Positions 24,640 through 34,020 of a stretch of 64,000 nucleotides of DNA are shown here, one piece after another. The position numbers were made by a program, and so were the translations under genes. The notes below the pieces were generated by a model that worked only from the letters and a program-made list of their open reading frames with translations, did no database searches and had not been told where the DNA came from. This stretch comes from Marinilabilia salmonicolor JCM 21150 (GTDB lineage: Bacteria > Bacteroidota > Bacteroidia > Bacteroidales > Marinilabiliaceae). How positions within the stretch are numbered: the first letter of the stretch is position 1; each line of letters starts with the position of its first letter. Location: NCBI RefSeq assembly GCF_000259075.1, contig NZ_AJKI01000030.1:62001-126000 (forward strand), read 5' to 3'.

Positions 24640-25416
24640 ATGAAGATATGTATTCTGGGCGCAGGAAAGATGGGAACCTGGCTTACCGATGCTTTGTGCC
24701 TTCAGCACGAAGTAGCTATTTACGATCCCGATATGGAACGCCTGCGCTTTGTTTTCAACACGCAGCGACTTACCAAACCGGAAGAAATCGCTGAATTTGC
24801 TCCCGAACTGCTGATTAATGCAGCCAACCTGAAATATACCATCCCGGCTTTTGAGTCGGTGATGGATTTTATACCGGCAAGTTGCATTCTGTCAGATATT
24901 GCATCGGTAAAAACCGGTTTGGAAGATTTTTACAAAAAAACCGGCAGACGGTTTGTTTCCACCCACCCAATGTTTGGTCCCACCTTCGGCAACCTGAAAG
25001 AATTACGGCAACATCATGCCATCATCATCAGCGAATCAGACCACATGGGAAAAACTTTTTTCAAGGATTTCTTTGGTTCGCTGGGGCTAAATATCCATGA
25101 ATACAGCTTCGAAGAACATGACCAGACCATTGCATATTCTTTATCGGTTCCCTTTGCTTCCACACTGGTTTTTGCGGCATGCATGAAAAAACAAGATGCT
25201 CCGGGTACCACCTTTCGAAAGCATCATGACATTGCCAAGGGCCTGCTCTCAGAGGATGATTATCTTTTGACAGAAATACTGATGAACCCCTTCACCACCG
25301 GTCAGGTAGAAAAAATCAGACAGGAACTGAAAGGACTTCTGGCTTTGATTGAAAATAAAGATACAGAGGGGTTACAGGGCTTTTTGAAAAAAGTACGCCA
25401 CAACATCGAAGAATAA
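24640..25416 (+). CDS. tyrA: Prephenate dehydrogenase
   Basis: 258 residues. Oxidatively decarboxylates prephenate to 4-hydroxyphenylpyruvate with NAD(P). The Rossmann site is ILGAGKMGTWL (residues 4-14); SDIASVKTGLE and STHPMFGPTFG carry the catalytic His region of TyrA. There is no chorismate mutase domain here, as the mutase is on the DAHP synthase. It starts 16 bases after aroF and ends 6 bases before the mnmA paralogue. Confidence 0.9.
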   Translation: MKICILGAGKMGTWLTDALCLQHEVAIYDPDMERLRFVFNTQRLTKPEEIAEFAPELLINAANLKYTIPAFESVMDFIPASCILSDIASVKTGLEDFYKKTGRRFVSTHPMFGPTFGNLKELRQHHAIIISESDHMGKTFFKDFFGSLGLNIHEYSFEEHDQTIAYSLSVPFASTLVFAACMKKQDAPGTTFRKHHDIAKGLLSEDDYLLTEILMNPFTTGQVEKIRQELKGLLALIENKDTEGLQGFLKKVRHNIEE

Positions 25417-25422
25417 AATTGA

Positions 25423-26487
25423 ATGCAGGGCAATAACCGGATATTATTAGGCATGAGTGGAGGGCTCGACAGTACCATGTCGGCCCTTTTACTTAAAAAG
25501 CAGGGGTATCAGGTCATTGGACTTACCTTAAAAACCTGGCACCTGCATCCCGAAAAATACGAAGAAGAGCTTCAAAAGGCCTCTTCTCTGGCCCAAAAGC
25601 TAAACATTGAGCATAGTATTTTGGACATTAGCCGCTCTTTTCGGGAAGAAGTGGTAGATTATTTTTGCAATGAATACCAAATTGGACGCACCCCCAATCC
25701 TTGTAATCGTTGCAATCCGATCATCAAATGGCCCTGGCTGATACAAAAAGCAGAAGAGTTAAACTGCAGCCATGTAGCCACCGGGCACTATGTTCAAAAA
25801 GTAAAGGAAAACGGAAGATGGTATGTAAAAAAAGGAGCTGACCCTTCCAAGGACCAATCCTATTTTCTGTGGAATCTGAGCCAGAAAATCCTCGAAAAAG
25901 CACTTTTCCCGCTGGGGAATCTGACCAAGAAAGAAGTACGTCAAATGGCTTTGGATCATGGATTGAAAGAAACAGCACGAAAACAGGAAAGTATGGGAGT
26001 CTGCTTTTTAGGTGGGACCAATTACCGGGAATTTCTTGCACAAAAACAAGAAAACAATGAATTAACCATTCACCCCGGAGAAATTGTCGATGAAGAGGGC
26101 AATAAACTGGGGACACATCGGGGTTTGGCATTTTTCACCATCGGTCAAAAAAAGGGGCTGGCATTACCGGACAAAAAATTCTTTGTAAAAGAAATGGAAC
26201 CTGATACCAACAGGATAATTGTTTCCAAGACTGCCTCCCTCTCAACTGCAACACTATCTCTCCAGGAGTTTAACCTCACCCCCGATCTCCAGGAAAACAA
26301 GAAATACCAGGTGAACATCCGCATTCGGGGAATCGATAAAGTCCCTTCGCTCCCGGGTTTCATCACCTTACATTCAAATAAACTAAAAGTAGATTTTGAA
26401 GAAGAAGCATGGGGTATAACCCCCGGACAAAGCATTGTTTTTTACCAGAAAGACACAGTTATCGGAGGCGGATTGGTCAAACCCTGA
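25423..26487 (+). CDS. mnmA: MnmA-like tRNA 2-thiouridylase paralogue
   Basis: 354 residues. PP-loop SGGLDST (13-19) for ATP, catalytic region NPCNRCNPIIKW (canonical NPDxxCNxxIKF, so the first catalytic Cys is kept and an extra Cys makes a CxxC), and second Cys in ESMGVCFLGG. MnmA thiolates U34 of Lys/Glu/Gln tRNAs. A second, more canonical MnmA is at 31841-33046. The CxxC might bind an Fe-S cluster or change the sulfur route; this is inference. It overlaps the end of convergent tilS by 11 bases. Confidence 0.8.
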   Translation: MQGNNRILLGMSGGLDSTMSALLLKKQGYQVIGLTLKTWHLHPEKYEEELQKASSLAQKLNIEHSILDISRSFREEVVDYFCNEYQIGRTPNPCNRCNPIIKWPWLIQKAEELNCSHVATGHYVQKVKENGRWYVKKGADPSKDQSYFLWNLSQKILEKALFPLGNLTKKEVRQMALDHGLKETARKQESMGVCFLGGTNYREFLAQKQENNELTIHPGEIVDEEGNKLGTHRGLAFFTIGQKKGLALPDKKFFVKEMEPDTNRIIVSKTASLSTATLSLQEFNLTPDLQENKKYQVNIRIRGIDKVPSLPGFITLHSNKLKVDFEEEAWGITPGQSIVFYQKDTVIGGGLVKP

Positions 26488-27796
26488 TTTCCAAAATATT
26501 CTTTGTTGTATTTGTCACCTTAAAGCGGTCATCTATTCTATGCCCAGCCACCCAAACAATATCATCACCCGAAAGCAACAACCAAACCTTATCTTTCTCT
26601 ACCCTGGAGAGCTTTTCATCCACAAAAAAATCACTCAGTTTTTTAAATTTTTCCATACCCAAAGGCCGAAAGAGGTCACCTTGTTGCCAGTGCCGCACTT
26701 TCAGCGGGAAATCAATACAGTCAGCATCAAGATGGATGCACCGAGGGTCGCGGGAGAATTTGAAATCTTTATTTGCTTCATATTGCTTAATGCTCATCTT
26801 CAGAGGACCGGCTACCTCAGTCAGACCATTTTCAATGTAAAACATCTCCTCTTCCCCTGTTTCGCGAGGCAATAAGATTAAGTTGTAGCGATCCCTTACC
26901 AGACGGTAATTTTGTGAGAAGAATTGTTTACCAGGAATTCCGTCGAAGCTTTCAATAATTTCAGAAATGGTTGCCCCCTTAAAGCCATAAGGCCGGAGGA
27001 TCTCAAACAATACAACCTCCCTTTGTGGATGCTCACTGATCAACCGGATAGGAATCAGCATATGTTCCCCTTCATGCGCCAAAATCTGTTGTTTCAACTC
27101 TTCCACACGATCCATGAAAACCTGCCAGACATCATCAATGTTCTTAAAATTCCTCTGCATCGTAGAAAAGAAAGAGGGATTCAACTGCTCCATTTCCGGC
27201 AGAATATTATGTCGGATATAGTTTCTCTGATAGGCAGTGTCCAGGTTAGAAGAGTCTGTTCTGAAAGGTATCTCATTCCGACAACACCAGACTTCAATTT
27301 CTTCGCGGCGAAAAGCGAGCAACGGTCTCAGCAATACGCCACGATATTCACGCATCCCTCTCAAACCACGAACACCAGTTCCTCTGGCAAGGTTCAAAAA
27401 GAAAGTTTCTATCATATCATCACCATGATGACCGGTGGCAAGTTGTGAAAAACCATTCTCCTCTACCAGTTCCCAAAACCATTGATACCTAAGATCACGT
27501 GCGGCCATTTCGATGGAGATTCCTTTTTGCCGGGCTTCCTCCTGCGTATCAAAATGCTTTATGTACAACGGAACCTGCTTTTCACGGCAATACTCAGTCA
27601 CAAACCGCTCATCTTCGTCCGATTCGTCTCCCCTGAGATGAAAATTACAATGGGCAGCCTCACAGGTGTACCCCAAAGTTAAAAACGCATTGAGCAAAGC
27701 CATGGAGTCGGCTCCACCACTAAGAGCCACCAAAATACGCTGATCAGGCGTTACCTGATGTTTATCCAGTATTCTCTTAACCCCTGCAGGAATCAT
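26477..27796 (-). CDS. tilS: tRNA(Ile)-lysidine synthase
   Basis: 439 residues. Converts C34 of tRNA-Ile(CAU) to lysidine so that it reads AUA. The N-terminal PP-loop is ILVALSGGADSMALL (21-35), followed by HCNFHLRGDESDEDE, ATGHHGDDMIETFFLNLARGTGVRGL and RPLLAFRREEIE. The C-terminal domain ends with the WQQGDLFRPLGMEKFKKLSDFFVDEK block typical of long TilS. Its start lies 20 bases inside the end of pabB, showing translational coupling. Confidence 0.93.
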   Translation of the reverse strand: MIPAGVKRILDKHQVTPDQRILVALSGGADSMALLNAFLTLGYTCEAAHCNFHLRGDESDEDERFVTEYCREKQVPLYIKHFDTQEEARQKGISIEMAARDLRYQWFWELVEENGFSQLATGHHGDDMIETFFLNLARGTGVRGLRGMREYRGVLLRPLLAFRREEIEVWCCRNEIPFRTDSSNLDTAYQRNYIRHNILPEMEQLNPSFFSTMQRNFKNIDDVWQVFMDRVEELKQQILAHEGEHMLIPIRLISEHPQREVVLFEILRPYGFKGATISEIIESFDGIPGKQFFSQNYRLVRDRYNLILLPRETGEEEMFYIENGLTEVAGPLKMSIKQYEANKDFKFSRDPRCIHLDADCIDFPLKVRHWQQGDLFRPLGMEKFKKLSDFFVDEKLSRVEKDKVWLLLSGDDIVWVAGHRIDDRFKVTNTTKNILEIRV

Positions 27797-29105
27797 ATAC
27801 TTTATTTTTATTAAAAAGAGCTCTCAGTCTCTCCGCTTTGAGCAGACATTCATCATATTCCTCCCGGGCATCACACATTCCCGTTATGGCACTTCCAACC
27901 GTATAAGAAAGATGTCCAGAATTGCAATTATACAACAAACTGCGAATAACAACATTAAAATCATAATCCAGTTCGGGGGTCACATAACCAACAGCACCCG
28001 AATAAAGGCTTCTGCTGGTCTTTTCATATCTGTCAATAAGCTGCATTGCACTAATTTTGGGTGCTCCTGTCATCGATCCCATGGGAAAGCTACATCTGAC
28101 GGGATCCAGCCAGTTGACATCCGCGTGCATCTGAGCAGAAATGGTGGAAATCATCTGATACACACCGGGAAAAGGCAGCACAGAACATAGTTCTTCAACC
28201 TTAACAGTCCCACGCGCAGCAACCCTGGAAAGATCATTTCGGACCAGATCTGCAATCATAATATTTTCCGCCCTTTCTTTATCCGAATCAGCCAGGTTTT
28301 TCATCACTCGGTAATCATCCTGATTTTCCGAACTTTTCCGGGCAGTTCCCTTCATTGGTTGCGAAATTAGCCGGGCTCCCCTTTTCCTGAGGTATCGCTC
28401 TGGCGAGGCTCCCATCAGAAAAGAGTTGTCATTTCGCATTAAAACAGCAAAAGGCATAGGTGCAATCTGAATCAGTTGAGAAAAAACCATTCCCGGGTCA
28501 AGTCCTTTCTTTTCAGCAAAAAAATCTATACAGTAATTGATTTCATAGATATCTCCTTTATGAATGTGTTGCTTCAGTTTCCCCACAATCTGCAAATATT
28601 CCTCTTTGGAAACATTTGATTGAAAGTGGATTTCGGGAAGTTCAGCCTCAGAAATTTCAACCTGACGCAAAAGATTGAGAAATCGTTCAGCAGCTTGCAG
28701 GTCATCCCGATCAGTTTGAAAACCCAATTGCCAATTTTCATTACTTTTTCTGACTAAAAAGCGGGGTTGAAAGAAGCTAAAATGCCTAAAGCCTATGGGA
28801 TCAATGTTTACAGACGAGAGTTCAGGCTCCAGTTCATTTTTCAGATCATAAGAAAAATAACCAAGTAACCAGTCATTTAATGAAGCTGCAGCCCCGGACA
28901 AATTGATCAAATCCTCATCAAAAACGGTTAAGGCATCAAAGCCTGCAAGAAATTCAAACTCATGGTATTGGTGTGCCTGCCCGTTGTAATACGGATATTT
29001 ATCCGTCAACACAGCAGCATGTTTGTATTCATTAACCATCCGGTAGAGTCGCTGTTCAAATCTCCGGGAATACTCTCCGGGAAAAAAGGAAATCCATTTG
29101 CGCAT
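27777..29105 (-). CDS. pabB: Aminodeoxychorismate synthase component I
   Basis: Chosen start at 29105 gives 442 residues (MRKWISFFPGEYSRRFEQRL); an in-frame ATG at 29180 would run through the peroxiredoxin terminator and is rejected. Chorismate-binding signatures include QPMKGTARKS, DSDKERAENIMIADLVRNDLSRVA, and PMGSMTGAPKISAMQLI. PabB with a glutaminase makes 4-amino-4-deoxychorismate for folate; no pabA or pabC is in the window. It ends 20 bases inside tilS. Confidence 0.88.
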   Translation of the reverse strand: MRKWISFFPGEYSRRFEQRLYRMVNEYKHAAVLTDKYPYYNGQAHQYHEFEFLAGFDALTVFDEDLINLSGAAASLNDWLLGYFSYDLKNELEPELSSVNIDPIGFRHFSFFQPRFLVRKSNENWQLGFQTDRDDLQAAERFLNLLRQVEISEAELPEIHFQSNVSKEEYLQIVGKLKQHIHKGDIYEINYCIDFFAEKKGLDPGMVFSQLIQIAPMPFAVLMRNDNSFLMGASPERYLRKRGARLISQPMKGTARKSSENQDDYRVMKNLADSDKERAENIMIADLVRNDLSRVAARGTVKVEELCSVLPFPGVYQMISTISAQMHADVNWLDPVRCSFPMGSMTGAPKISAMQLIDRYEKTSRSLYSGAVGYVTPELDYDFNVVIRSLLYNCNSGHLSYTVGSAITGMCDAREEYDECLLKAERLRALFNKNKVYDSCRG

Positions 29106-29145
29106 GACTGCAAATTTAACCCTAAAATTCTCTATTCCAAAAGAC

Positions 29146-29176
29146 AAAAAAAGAGACCACCCAAACGGGCGGCCTC
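29146..29176 (-). terminator. Intrinsic terminator of the peroxiredoxin gene
   Basis: On the minus strand GAGGCCGCCC pairs with GGGTGGTCTC (two G-U pairs) around a GTTT loop, followed by seven T's. It separates the peroxiredoxin transcript from pabB. Confidence 0.8.
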
Positions 29177-29212
29177 CCAAAAAGCTATGGTATCCGAAAA
29201 ATAAAATGGCAA

Positions 29213-29845
29213 TTAGTTTTTACCCAAATAACTGGCAATACCTTCCTGGGTAGCCTGAAGAGCTTCATCACCCTTATGCCAGTTTGCCGGACATACCTCA
29301 CCGTTTTCTTCAAAAAACTGAAGGGCATCAACCATTCTCAACACCTCGTCAACACTGCGTCCAAGCGGCATGTCATTCACCACCTGGTGACGAACAACCC
29401 CTTCTTTGTCAATCAGGAAAAGTCCACGATATGCCTGTGGATTTCCGTTAAAAACAGCTTTACCTGTCTCATCATAATCCCACTCACCGGCCAAAACATC
29501 ATAGTTTTCCGAAATAGTCATTGAACTGTCAGCAACCAATGGGAATTTAACCCCCTTAATTCCACCATCATTTTTCTCAGTTTGCAACCATTTCCAGTGG
29601 CTAAACTGCTGATCGGTAGAGGCGCCAACAACGGCTACATTTCGTTGTTCAAACTCTGCAAGTTTCTCCTGCATGGCCACAATCTCGGTGGGACATACAA
29701 AAGTAAAATCAGCCGGATAGAAGAAAAATACAACATATTTTTTCCCTTCGTATTGCTTTAAAGAAAAGTTTTCTACAATCTCTCCACCATTGACTACAGC
29801 CGGAGCTGTGAATTCAGGTGCTTTTTTTCCTACTAATACAGACAT
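29213..29845 (-). CDS. 2-Cys peroxiredoxin (AhpC-like)
   Basis: 210 residues. Peroxidatic Cys51 in FTFVCPTE and resolving Cys in GEVCPANWHKGD near residue 187. Reduces hydrogen peroxide and organic peroxides with electrons from thioredoxin or AhpF. No ahpF is adjacent; the thioredoxin reductase at 52413-53426 could supply electrons indirectly. It has its own promoter and terminator. Confidence 0.93.
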   Translation of the reverse strand: MSVLVGKKAPEFTAPAVVNGGEIVENFSLKQYEGKKYVVFFFYPADFTFVCPTEIVAMQEKLAEFEQRNVAVVGASTDQQFSHWKWLQTEKNDGGIKGVKFPLVADSSMTISENYDVLAGEWDYDETGKAVFNGNPQAYRGLFLIDKEGVVRHQVVNDMPLGRSVDEVLRMVDALQFFEENGEVCPANWHKGDEALQATQEGIASYLGKN

Positions 29846-29896
29846 AGTTTAAGTTTTTATAAGTTTCTAATTGTAAATCTGAATCGTTTGTATCAG

Positions 29897-29926
29897 CAAA
29901 ATTACAAAAGAGAACTTTATCTCAAA
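29897..29926 (-). promoter_or_regulatory. Putative promoter of the peroxiredoxin gene
   Basis: On the minus strand TTTG (29923-29926) lies 18 bases before TAATTTTG (29897-29904), close to the Bacteroidota -33/-7 pattern. The 5' leader would be about 45 bases. The rest of the 325-base gap (29846-30170) shows no gene. Confidence 0.5.
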
Positions 29927-30170
29927 CTATTTCAGTACCTTTTTACCTTTTTTATTGTCAATACTTCATTGATAAAAATTATAACTTAATAATCGTAAAA
30001 TTGACCAACAAATTGTGAAAATTCAATTAAACAAACAACCATCCGCTGAAGAATCCTATTTCCCAATAGGATTGCCGCTCCATTCCCGGTCCCCAAAAGG
30101 ATTTATGAACGATAAAGGGGCTAATTTCCTTTTTGGCATTCAGCGTATATATGGAATATTTAAAATTTCT

Positions 30171-30686
30171 TTACCTCTTCCCCAATTCGATTACCTCCAG
30201 GTCTTTTATTTCTCCCTTATCTATGGCAAACCGAATGGCAGTCCGGATCTGATGAAACCCGGATTTCCCGGCAGCTCCGGGATTAATATGTAAGCAGTTA
30301 AGGTTCTTATCAAACATGACCTTCAGAATATGACTATGCCCTGAGATAAACAAATTGGGAGGATTTTTAAATATCTCTGCCTTAACCGATGGCGAATATT
30401 TACCGGGATATCCGCCAATATGAGTCATCCAAACCTTAAGTCCTTCGCATTCAAAACGCTGATGTTCGGTAATACGGCTTCTAATGTTCCAATCATCAAT
30501 GTTACCAAAAACCGCCCTGCAAGTCTTAAAAGTCTCCAGATCGGTAAGTACATTTTCATCACCAATATCTCCCGCATGCCATATCTCATCGACTTCACTA
30601 AACAATTCAAAAAAACGGGGATCGAGGTATCCGTGTGTATCTGATATTAAACCTATTTTTATCACTTCAGAAGTTTTTTTAGCCAT
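30171..30686 (-). CDS. Metallophosphoesterase, YfcE/MJ0936 family
   Basis: 171 residues. Calcineurin-like metal ligands appear in order: GLISDTHGYLD, WHAGDIGDENV, VFGNIDDW, VWMTHIGGYP and ISGHSHILKV. Family members are small cytoplasmic phosphodiesterases; the natural substrate is usually unknown. Single gene, convergent with nothing and divergent from osmC. Confidence 0.9.
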   Translation of the reverse strand: MAKKTSEVIKIGLISDTHGYLDPRFFELFSEVDEIWHAGDIGDENVLTDLETFKTCRAVFGNIDDWNIRSRITEHQRFECEGLKVWMTHIGGYPGKYSPSVKAEIFKNPPNLFISGHSHILKVMFDKNLNCLHINPGAAGKSGFHQIRTAIRFAIDKGEIKDLEVIELGKR

Positions 30687-30794
30687 ACGTTATGCAAATT
30701 AAGAAAAAATTCTTTAATTTGATTTCAGGTAACTCATTACCGAATTTAAAAAATTAAGTTTTTAGAAAATAAATAACAAACAAAAAAGTTTATT

Positions 30795-31229
30795 ATGGCA
30801 AAAGCAAAATTCTCTATCACTGGAAAAAATGATAATCCCACAAAATTCGTCGCAAAAGCCCGTAATTTTGAAATTGTAATTGATGAACCTGAAAACCTCG
30901 GAGGAACCAATGCCGGTCCAAATCCAGTTGAATATATTCTTGCCGGTTATGCCGGATGTATCAATGTAATGGGCCACATCATCGCCAAGGAACAAGGCAT
31001 TGAACTAAATGGGATGGAAATCAGCCTTGAAGGCGACCTGGATCCGGACAAACTATTTGGAAAACCAACGGATGCAAGAGCAGGATATCAGGAAATTCGT
31101 CTTCGGGTAAAACCTGACTCTTCGGCAACTCCGGAACAATTAAAAAAATGGATTGATGAAGTAGAATCCCGTTGTCCGGTAAACGACAATCTGGCCAACA
31201 CCACTCCGGTTAAAGTTGAAGTTGTATAA
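30795..31229 (+). CDS. OsmC/Ohr-family protein
   Basis: 144 residues with the two redox Cys of the OsmC fold: Cys55 in AGYAGCINVMG and a second in VESRCPVNDNLANTTPV. Such proteins detoxify organic hydroperoxides or bind thiol compounds. The spacing is OsmC-like rather than classical Ohr. A strong bidirectional hairpin follows. Confidence 0.9.
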   Translation: MAKAKFSITGKNDNPTKFVAKARNFEIVIDEPENLGGTNAGPNPVEYILAGYAGCINVMGHIIAKEQGIELNGMEISLEGDLDPDKLFGKPTDARAGYQEIRLRVKPDSSATPEQLKKWIDEVESRCPVNDNLANTTPVKVEVV

Positions 31230-31237
31230 AAAAACAA

Positions 31238-31276
31238 GCACACGGTAAGTTGTATTTACCGTGTGCCTATTTTTTA
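31238..31276 (+). terminator. Intrinsic terminator after osmC-like gene
   Basis: Perfect 11-bp stem GCACACGGTAA / TTACCGTGTGC with a 7-base loop, followed by CTATTTTTTATT. Confidence 0.85.
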
Positions 31277-31391
31277 TTAGCAAAAAATACAATAGTCAGT
31301 TGAAAAAATCTTAAACACAGAGAGGCATTAACGCAAAGATTTATGATCACAGCGAATACCGGCCCCCCTACCCTCTTATGAATCGTAACGA

Positions 31392-31844
31392 TTAGTTATC
31401 ATCCTCAGGCCGCTTTAATTTAAACCGGATTCTCAAGACCCCGTTGTTATCAAAAGAACTCGACCCAAAAATAAACTGCCCCACTTCGGAGGTATTCTTA
31501 ACATGAGCGCCGATACACGGACAAGCATCAAATTCTCCGATGGTGACGATGCGTATTTCCTCCTCAGCATCTTCAGGCAACCTCCTGATGTTAAATTTTT
31601 TCCCTGCATCCGATTTTGAAAGCCAATGTTCTTCTACCGGCAAGTGTCGTTTCAACTGCTCATTTACATGATTTTCTACCATTTTTTCTTCATCCAAAGT
31701 CAGTGAGCGGTCAAATTTATAATCACACTTTGATTTTTTTCTCTCCAGATGACTGCTGAACGCCCTTTCTATTCCAAATAAATTCACCATTGTCTTATTC
31801 AGAATGTGTTCGGCAGTATGCATTTGTGGATCGTAATTTTTCAT
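31392..31844 (-). CDS. AlaX-like alanyl-tRNA editing domain protein
   Basis: 150 residues covering the second additional domain shared by AlaRS, ThrRS and AlaX: zinc ligands in HTAEHIL (His9, His13) and CPCIGAH near the C terminus. The N-terminal OB-like part of full AlaX is absent. Such stand-alone proteins hydrolyse mischarged Ser- or Gly-tRNA-Ala. It overlaps the mnmA gene end by 4 bases, so both tRNA-quality genes are translated from one mRNA. Confidence 0.82.
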   Translation of the reverse strand: MKNYDPQMHTAEHILNKTMVNLFGIERAFSSHLERKKSKCDYKFDRSLTLDEEKMVENHVNEQLKRHLPVEEHWLSKSDAGKKFNIRRLPEDAEEEIRIVTIGEFDACPCIGAHVKNTSEVGQFIFGSSSFDNNGVLRIRFKLKRPEDDN

Positions 31845-33046
31845 GAAATCACCCCCGATCCTGTCAATTCATCGTTTTCGTACCATGCAGCAAACTGACC
31901 CGCTGTAATTCCACGCTGCGGTTCATCAAAAACGATAAACATTCCATTCTCCCGTTTTATCAACACACCTTCCTGCAATGGCTGACGATAGCGAATACGC
32001 ACTTTCAGACGCCGCGATTCACCGTCTTTCAATGCCAGATCAGGACGAATCCAGTGGACTTCCTCAGTATTTATCTTCAAAACATTCCGGTAAAGACCGG
32101 GATGCTCTTTTCCCATTCCCACAAACACCTGATTGAATTCAACGTCGATACCGATGACAAACAATGGTTCAGCGAAACCACCAATATCCAGTCCTTTACG
32201 CTGACCAATGGTATAAAAATGAGCCCCGTTGTGTTCGCCAATCCTTTTTCCATGTTTGGGATGAAAAGGAAAAGATGCCGACAATTCTTCCAGCAAATCA
32301 CTGTTAGCATCAGGTCCGGCATTACTCCAATCCCTTTGAAACAAATCACTCTCCGGAGGGATTAGGAAGACCCGGCCTTTCTTTGCCTCCAGCTTTTGTT
32401 GCAGAAAAACAGGCAAATCCACTTTTCCGACAAAACAAATCCCTTGCGAGTCTTTTTTATGGGCCGTCACCAACTTCAACTCTCCCGCAACTTTTCGAAC
32501 TTCTGGCTTCACCATCTCTCCAATGGGAAAAAGAGCTTTAGATAATTGTTTCTGGCTCAACTGACAAAGGAAATAGCTCTGATCTTTATTACCATCGGAA
32601 CCAGCCAGTAAGCGATGTACCTCTCCACTCTCTGTTTTGATGGTTTCTTTTCGGCAATAATGCCCGGTAGCCACATAATCAGCTCCAAGTTCAAAAGCCT
32701 TGTCCATGAAAACATCAAACTTTATTTCTCTGTTGCACAACACATCCGGGTTGGGAGTGCGCCCTTTTTCATATTCCGAGAACATATAATCCACCACTCT
32801 GGCGCGATACTCAGTACTCAAATCCACAAAATGAAAAGGAATATTTAATTTACGGGCAACTGCCTCGGCATCAAATTTATCATCAAGCCAGGGACAATCG
32901 GATTCCAGTACTCCGGTGGTATCGTGCCAGTTTTTCATAAAAAGACCAATTACCTCATACCCCTGTTCCTGCAGAACCCGGGCTGCCACACTGGAATCAA
33001 CACCTCCCGAAAGGCCAACAACAACACGCTTCTTTTGATTTGTCAT
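31841..33046 (-). CDS. mnmA: tRNA 2-thiouridylase MnmA (canonical paralogue)
   Basis: 401 residues. PP-loop LSGGVDSSV (13-21), catalytic Cys in TPNPDVLCNREIKF and in SQGICFVGKVD, and the substrate motif ATGHYCR. All canonical MnmA features are present. It thiolates the wobble uridine of Lys, Glu and Gln tRNAs. It differs from the 25423-26487 paralogue, which has an extra Cys. Operon with the AlaX-like gene downstream. Confidence 0.92.
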   Translation of the reverse strand: MTNQKKRVVVGLSGGVDSSVAARVLQEQGYEVIGLFMKNWHDTTGVLESDCPWLDDKFDAEAVARKLNIPFHFVDLSTEYRARVVDYMFSEYEKGRTPNPDVLCNREIKFDVFMDKAFELGADYVATGHYCRKETIKTESGEVHRLLAGSDGNKDQSYFLCQLSQKQLSKALFPIGEMVKPEVRKVAGELKLVTAHKKDSQGICFVGKVDLPVFLQQKLEAKKGRVFLIPPESDLFQRDWSNAGPDANSDLLEELSASFPFHPKHGKRIGEHNGAHFYTIGQRKGLDIGGFAEPLFVIGIDVEFNQVFVGMGKEHPGLYRNVLKINTEEVHWIRPDLALKDGESRRLKVRIRYRQPLQEGVLIKRENGMFIVFDEPQRGITAGQFAAWYENDELTGSGVIS

Positions 33047-33097
33047 TCATCTTTGTTTTGGTCTGCAAATTTAATGGTTTTGTTCCGATTAACAGCA

Positions 33098-33136
33098 AAA
33101 ACGAAAAACGGGATTCTCCAGAAGAAGAATCCCGTT
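33098..33136 (-). terminator. Intrinsic terminator of the DUF89 gene
   Basis: Perfect 11-bp stem AACGGGATTCT / AGAATCCCGTT with an 8-base loop; on the minus strand it is followed by a T-rich tract (TTTCGTTTTTG). Confidence 0.75.
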
Positions 33137-33162
33137 CCAACCAATTGTCAACAAACAAAATA

Positions 33163-34011
33163 CTATTCGTTTTTTAACACAACCGCTTCGTTCTTCGAGC
33201 GTCCGGTTGCCTTTGCTATCTCATCACATTTCACCATAAACAAAAAATACAATCGTTTATGGTTCACTTGTCCGTAGAGCCCTTCAAAATTCCCCTGCCC
33301 TTTGGATATGATCACATCAGCATTATTGAAAATCTCCATAAACTCATCTGAGCAATATTCTGTCAAAGTGGATGGGGCATCGAAACCATTATCCACTACT
33401 TGTGCAACTTCATGCATTCTCACTTCTTCTGCCTCGATGATTGTCACATCATTAAGAACTGGTTTTCCCCTTACAGCAAAAAAAAGATTGGGATGATTAA
33501 GCGTTTCAATAAAAAGTTTGTCGGTAACAATTTCTCCGGCATTATCGCCAAGATAAAGTACCATCCGGGCTTGTTCAATATCCCGAAATAATTCATCGGA
33601 ATGATCTATCCCCATTTTTTTATCCAATGCTTCAGAAAATGTGGCGTCCAGATCGAACTCATGTGGTGGACCAAAATCTATAATATTACCGGCAAGTGCA
33701 TACCTCAAGGCTGTCTTAAGAGGATCATCGCTGCCCAAAACTTCCTTTTTCAACTGTCCATATCGCCCCAGAAGAATATTATTATAAAATTTTTTTTCTT
33801 CAAAATAAAGATCTGTTATCCCCGTCTCCTCCCTAACAAGTCTGTTTAGAAACTGTGCACTAAGGGGGGAAGGTTGATTCACTCCATTGTTTTGCAAAAA
33901 ATCCTCAAAAACACCTTTTAAAACAATCTGCCTTTCCTCAGAAATTTCATATTTGTTAAATAACCGGGTAGCTTGTTTACGCAGGCAAGGCACACAATTC
34001 ACATCAATCAT
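33163..34011 (-). CDS. DUF89/ARMT1-like metal-dependent phosphatase
   Basis: 282 residues. N-terminal CVPCLRKQA (CxxC), then the DUF89 core: YLGDNAGEIVTDKLFIE (metal Asp-Asn), FFAVRGKPVLNDVTIIEAEE and DVIISKGQGNFEGLYG. The family removes phosphate from damaged or over-reactive phosphometabolites; this short CxxC form is common in anaerobes, often beside Fe-S or NifX-like genes. The NifX-like gene lies 9 bases upstream, so they form an operon. Confidence 0.85.
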   Translation of the reverse strand: MIDVNCVPCLRKQATRLFNKYEISEERQIVLKGVFEDFLQNNGVNQPSPLSAQFLNRLVREETGITDLYFEEKKFYNNILLGRYGQLKKEVLGSDDPLKTALRYALAGNIIDFGPPHEFDLDATFSEALDKKMGIDHSDELFRDIEQARMVLYLGDNAGEIVTDKLFIETLNHPNLFFAVRGKPVLNDVTIIEAEEVRMHEVAQVVDNGFDAPSTLTEYCSDEFMEIFNNADVIISKGQGNFEGLYGQVNHKRLYFLFMVKCDEIAKATGRSKNEAVVLKNE

Positions 34012-34020
34012 AAATAAATT

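Noticed and set aside
26435-26875. Forward ORFs opposite the tilS 3' end
   Set aside because: They are antisense shadows of tilS, which has clear domains.
30015-30293. Forward ORF upstream of and overlapping the phosphodiesterase
   Set aside because: Its second half is antisense to a confident metallophosphoesterase gene, and its first half lacks protein features.
31310-31391. ACACAGAGAGGC...GCAAAG stretch resembling a dispersed repeat
   Set aside because: Only one copy is seen in this window, so repeat status cannot be supported.
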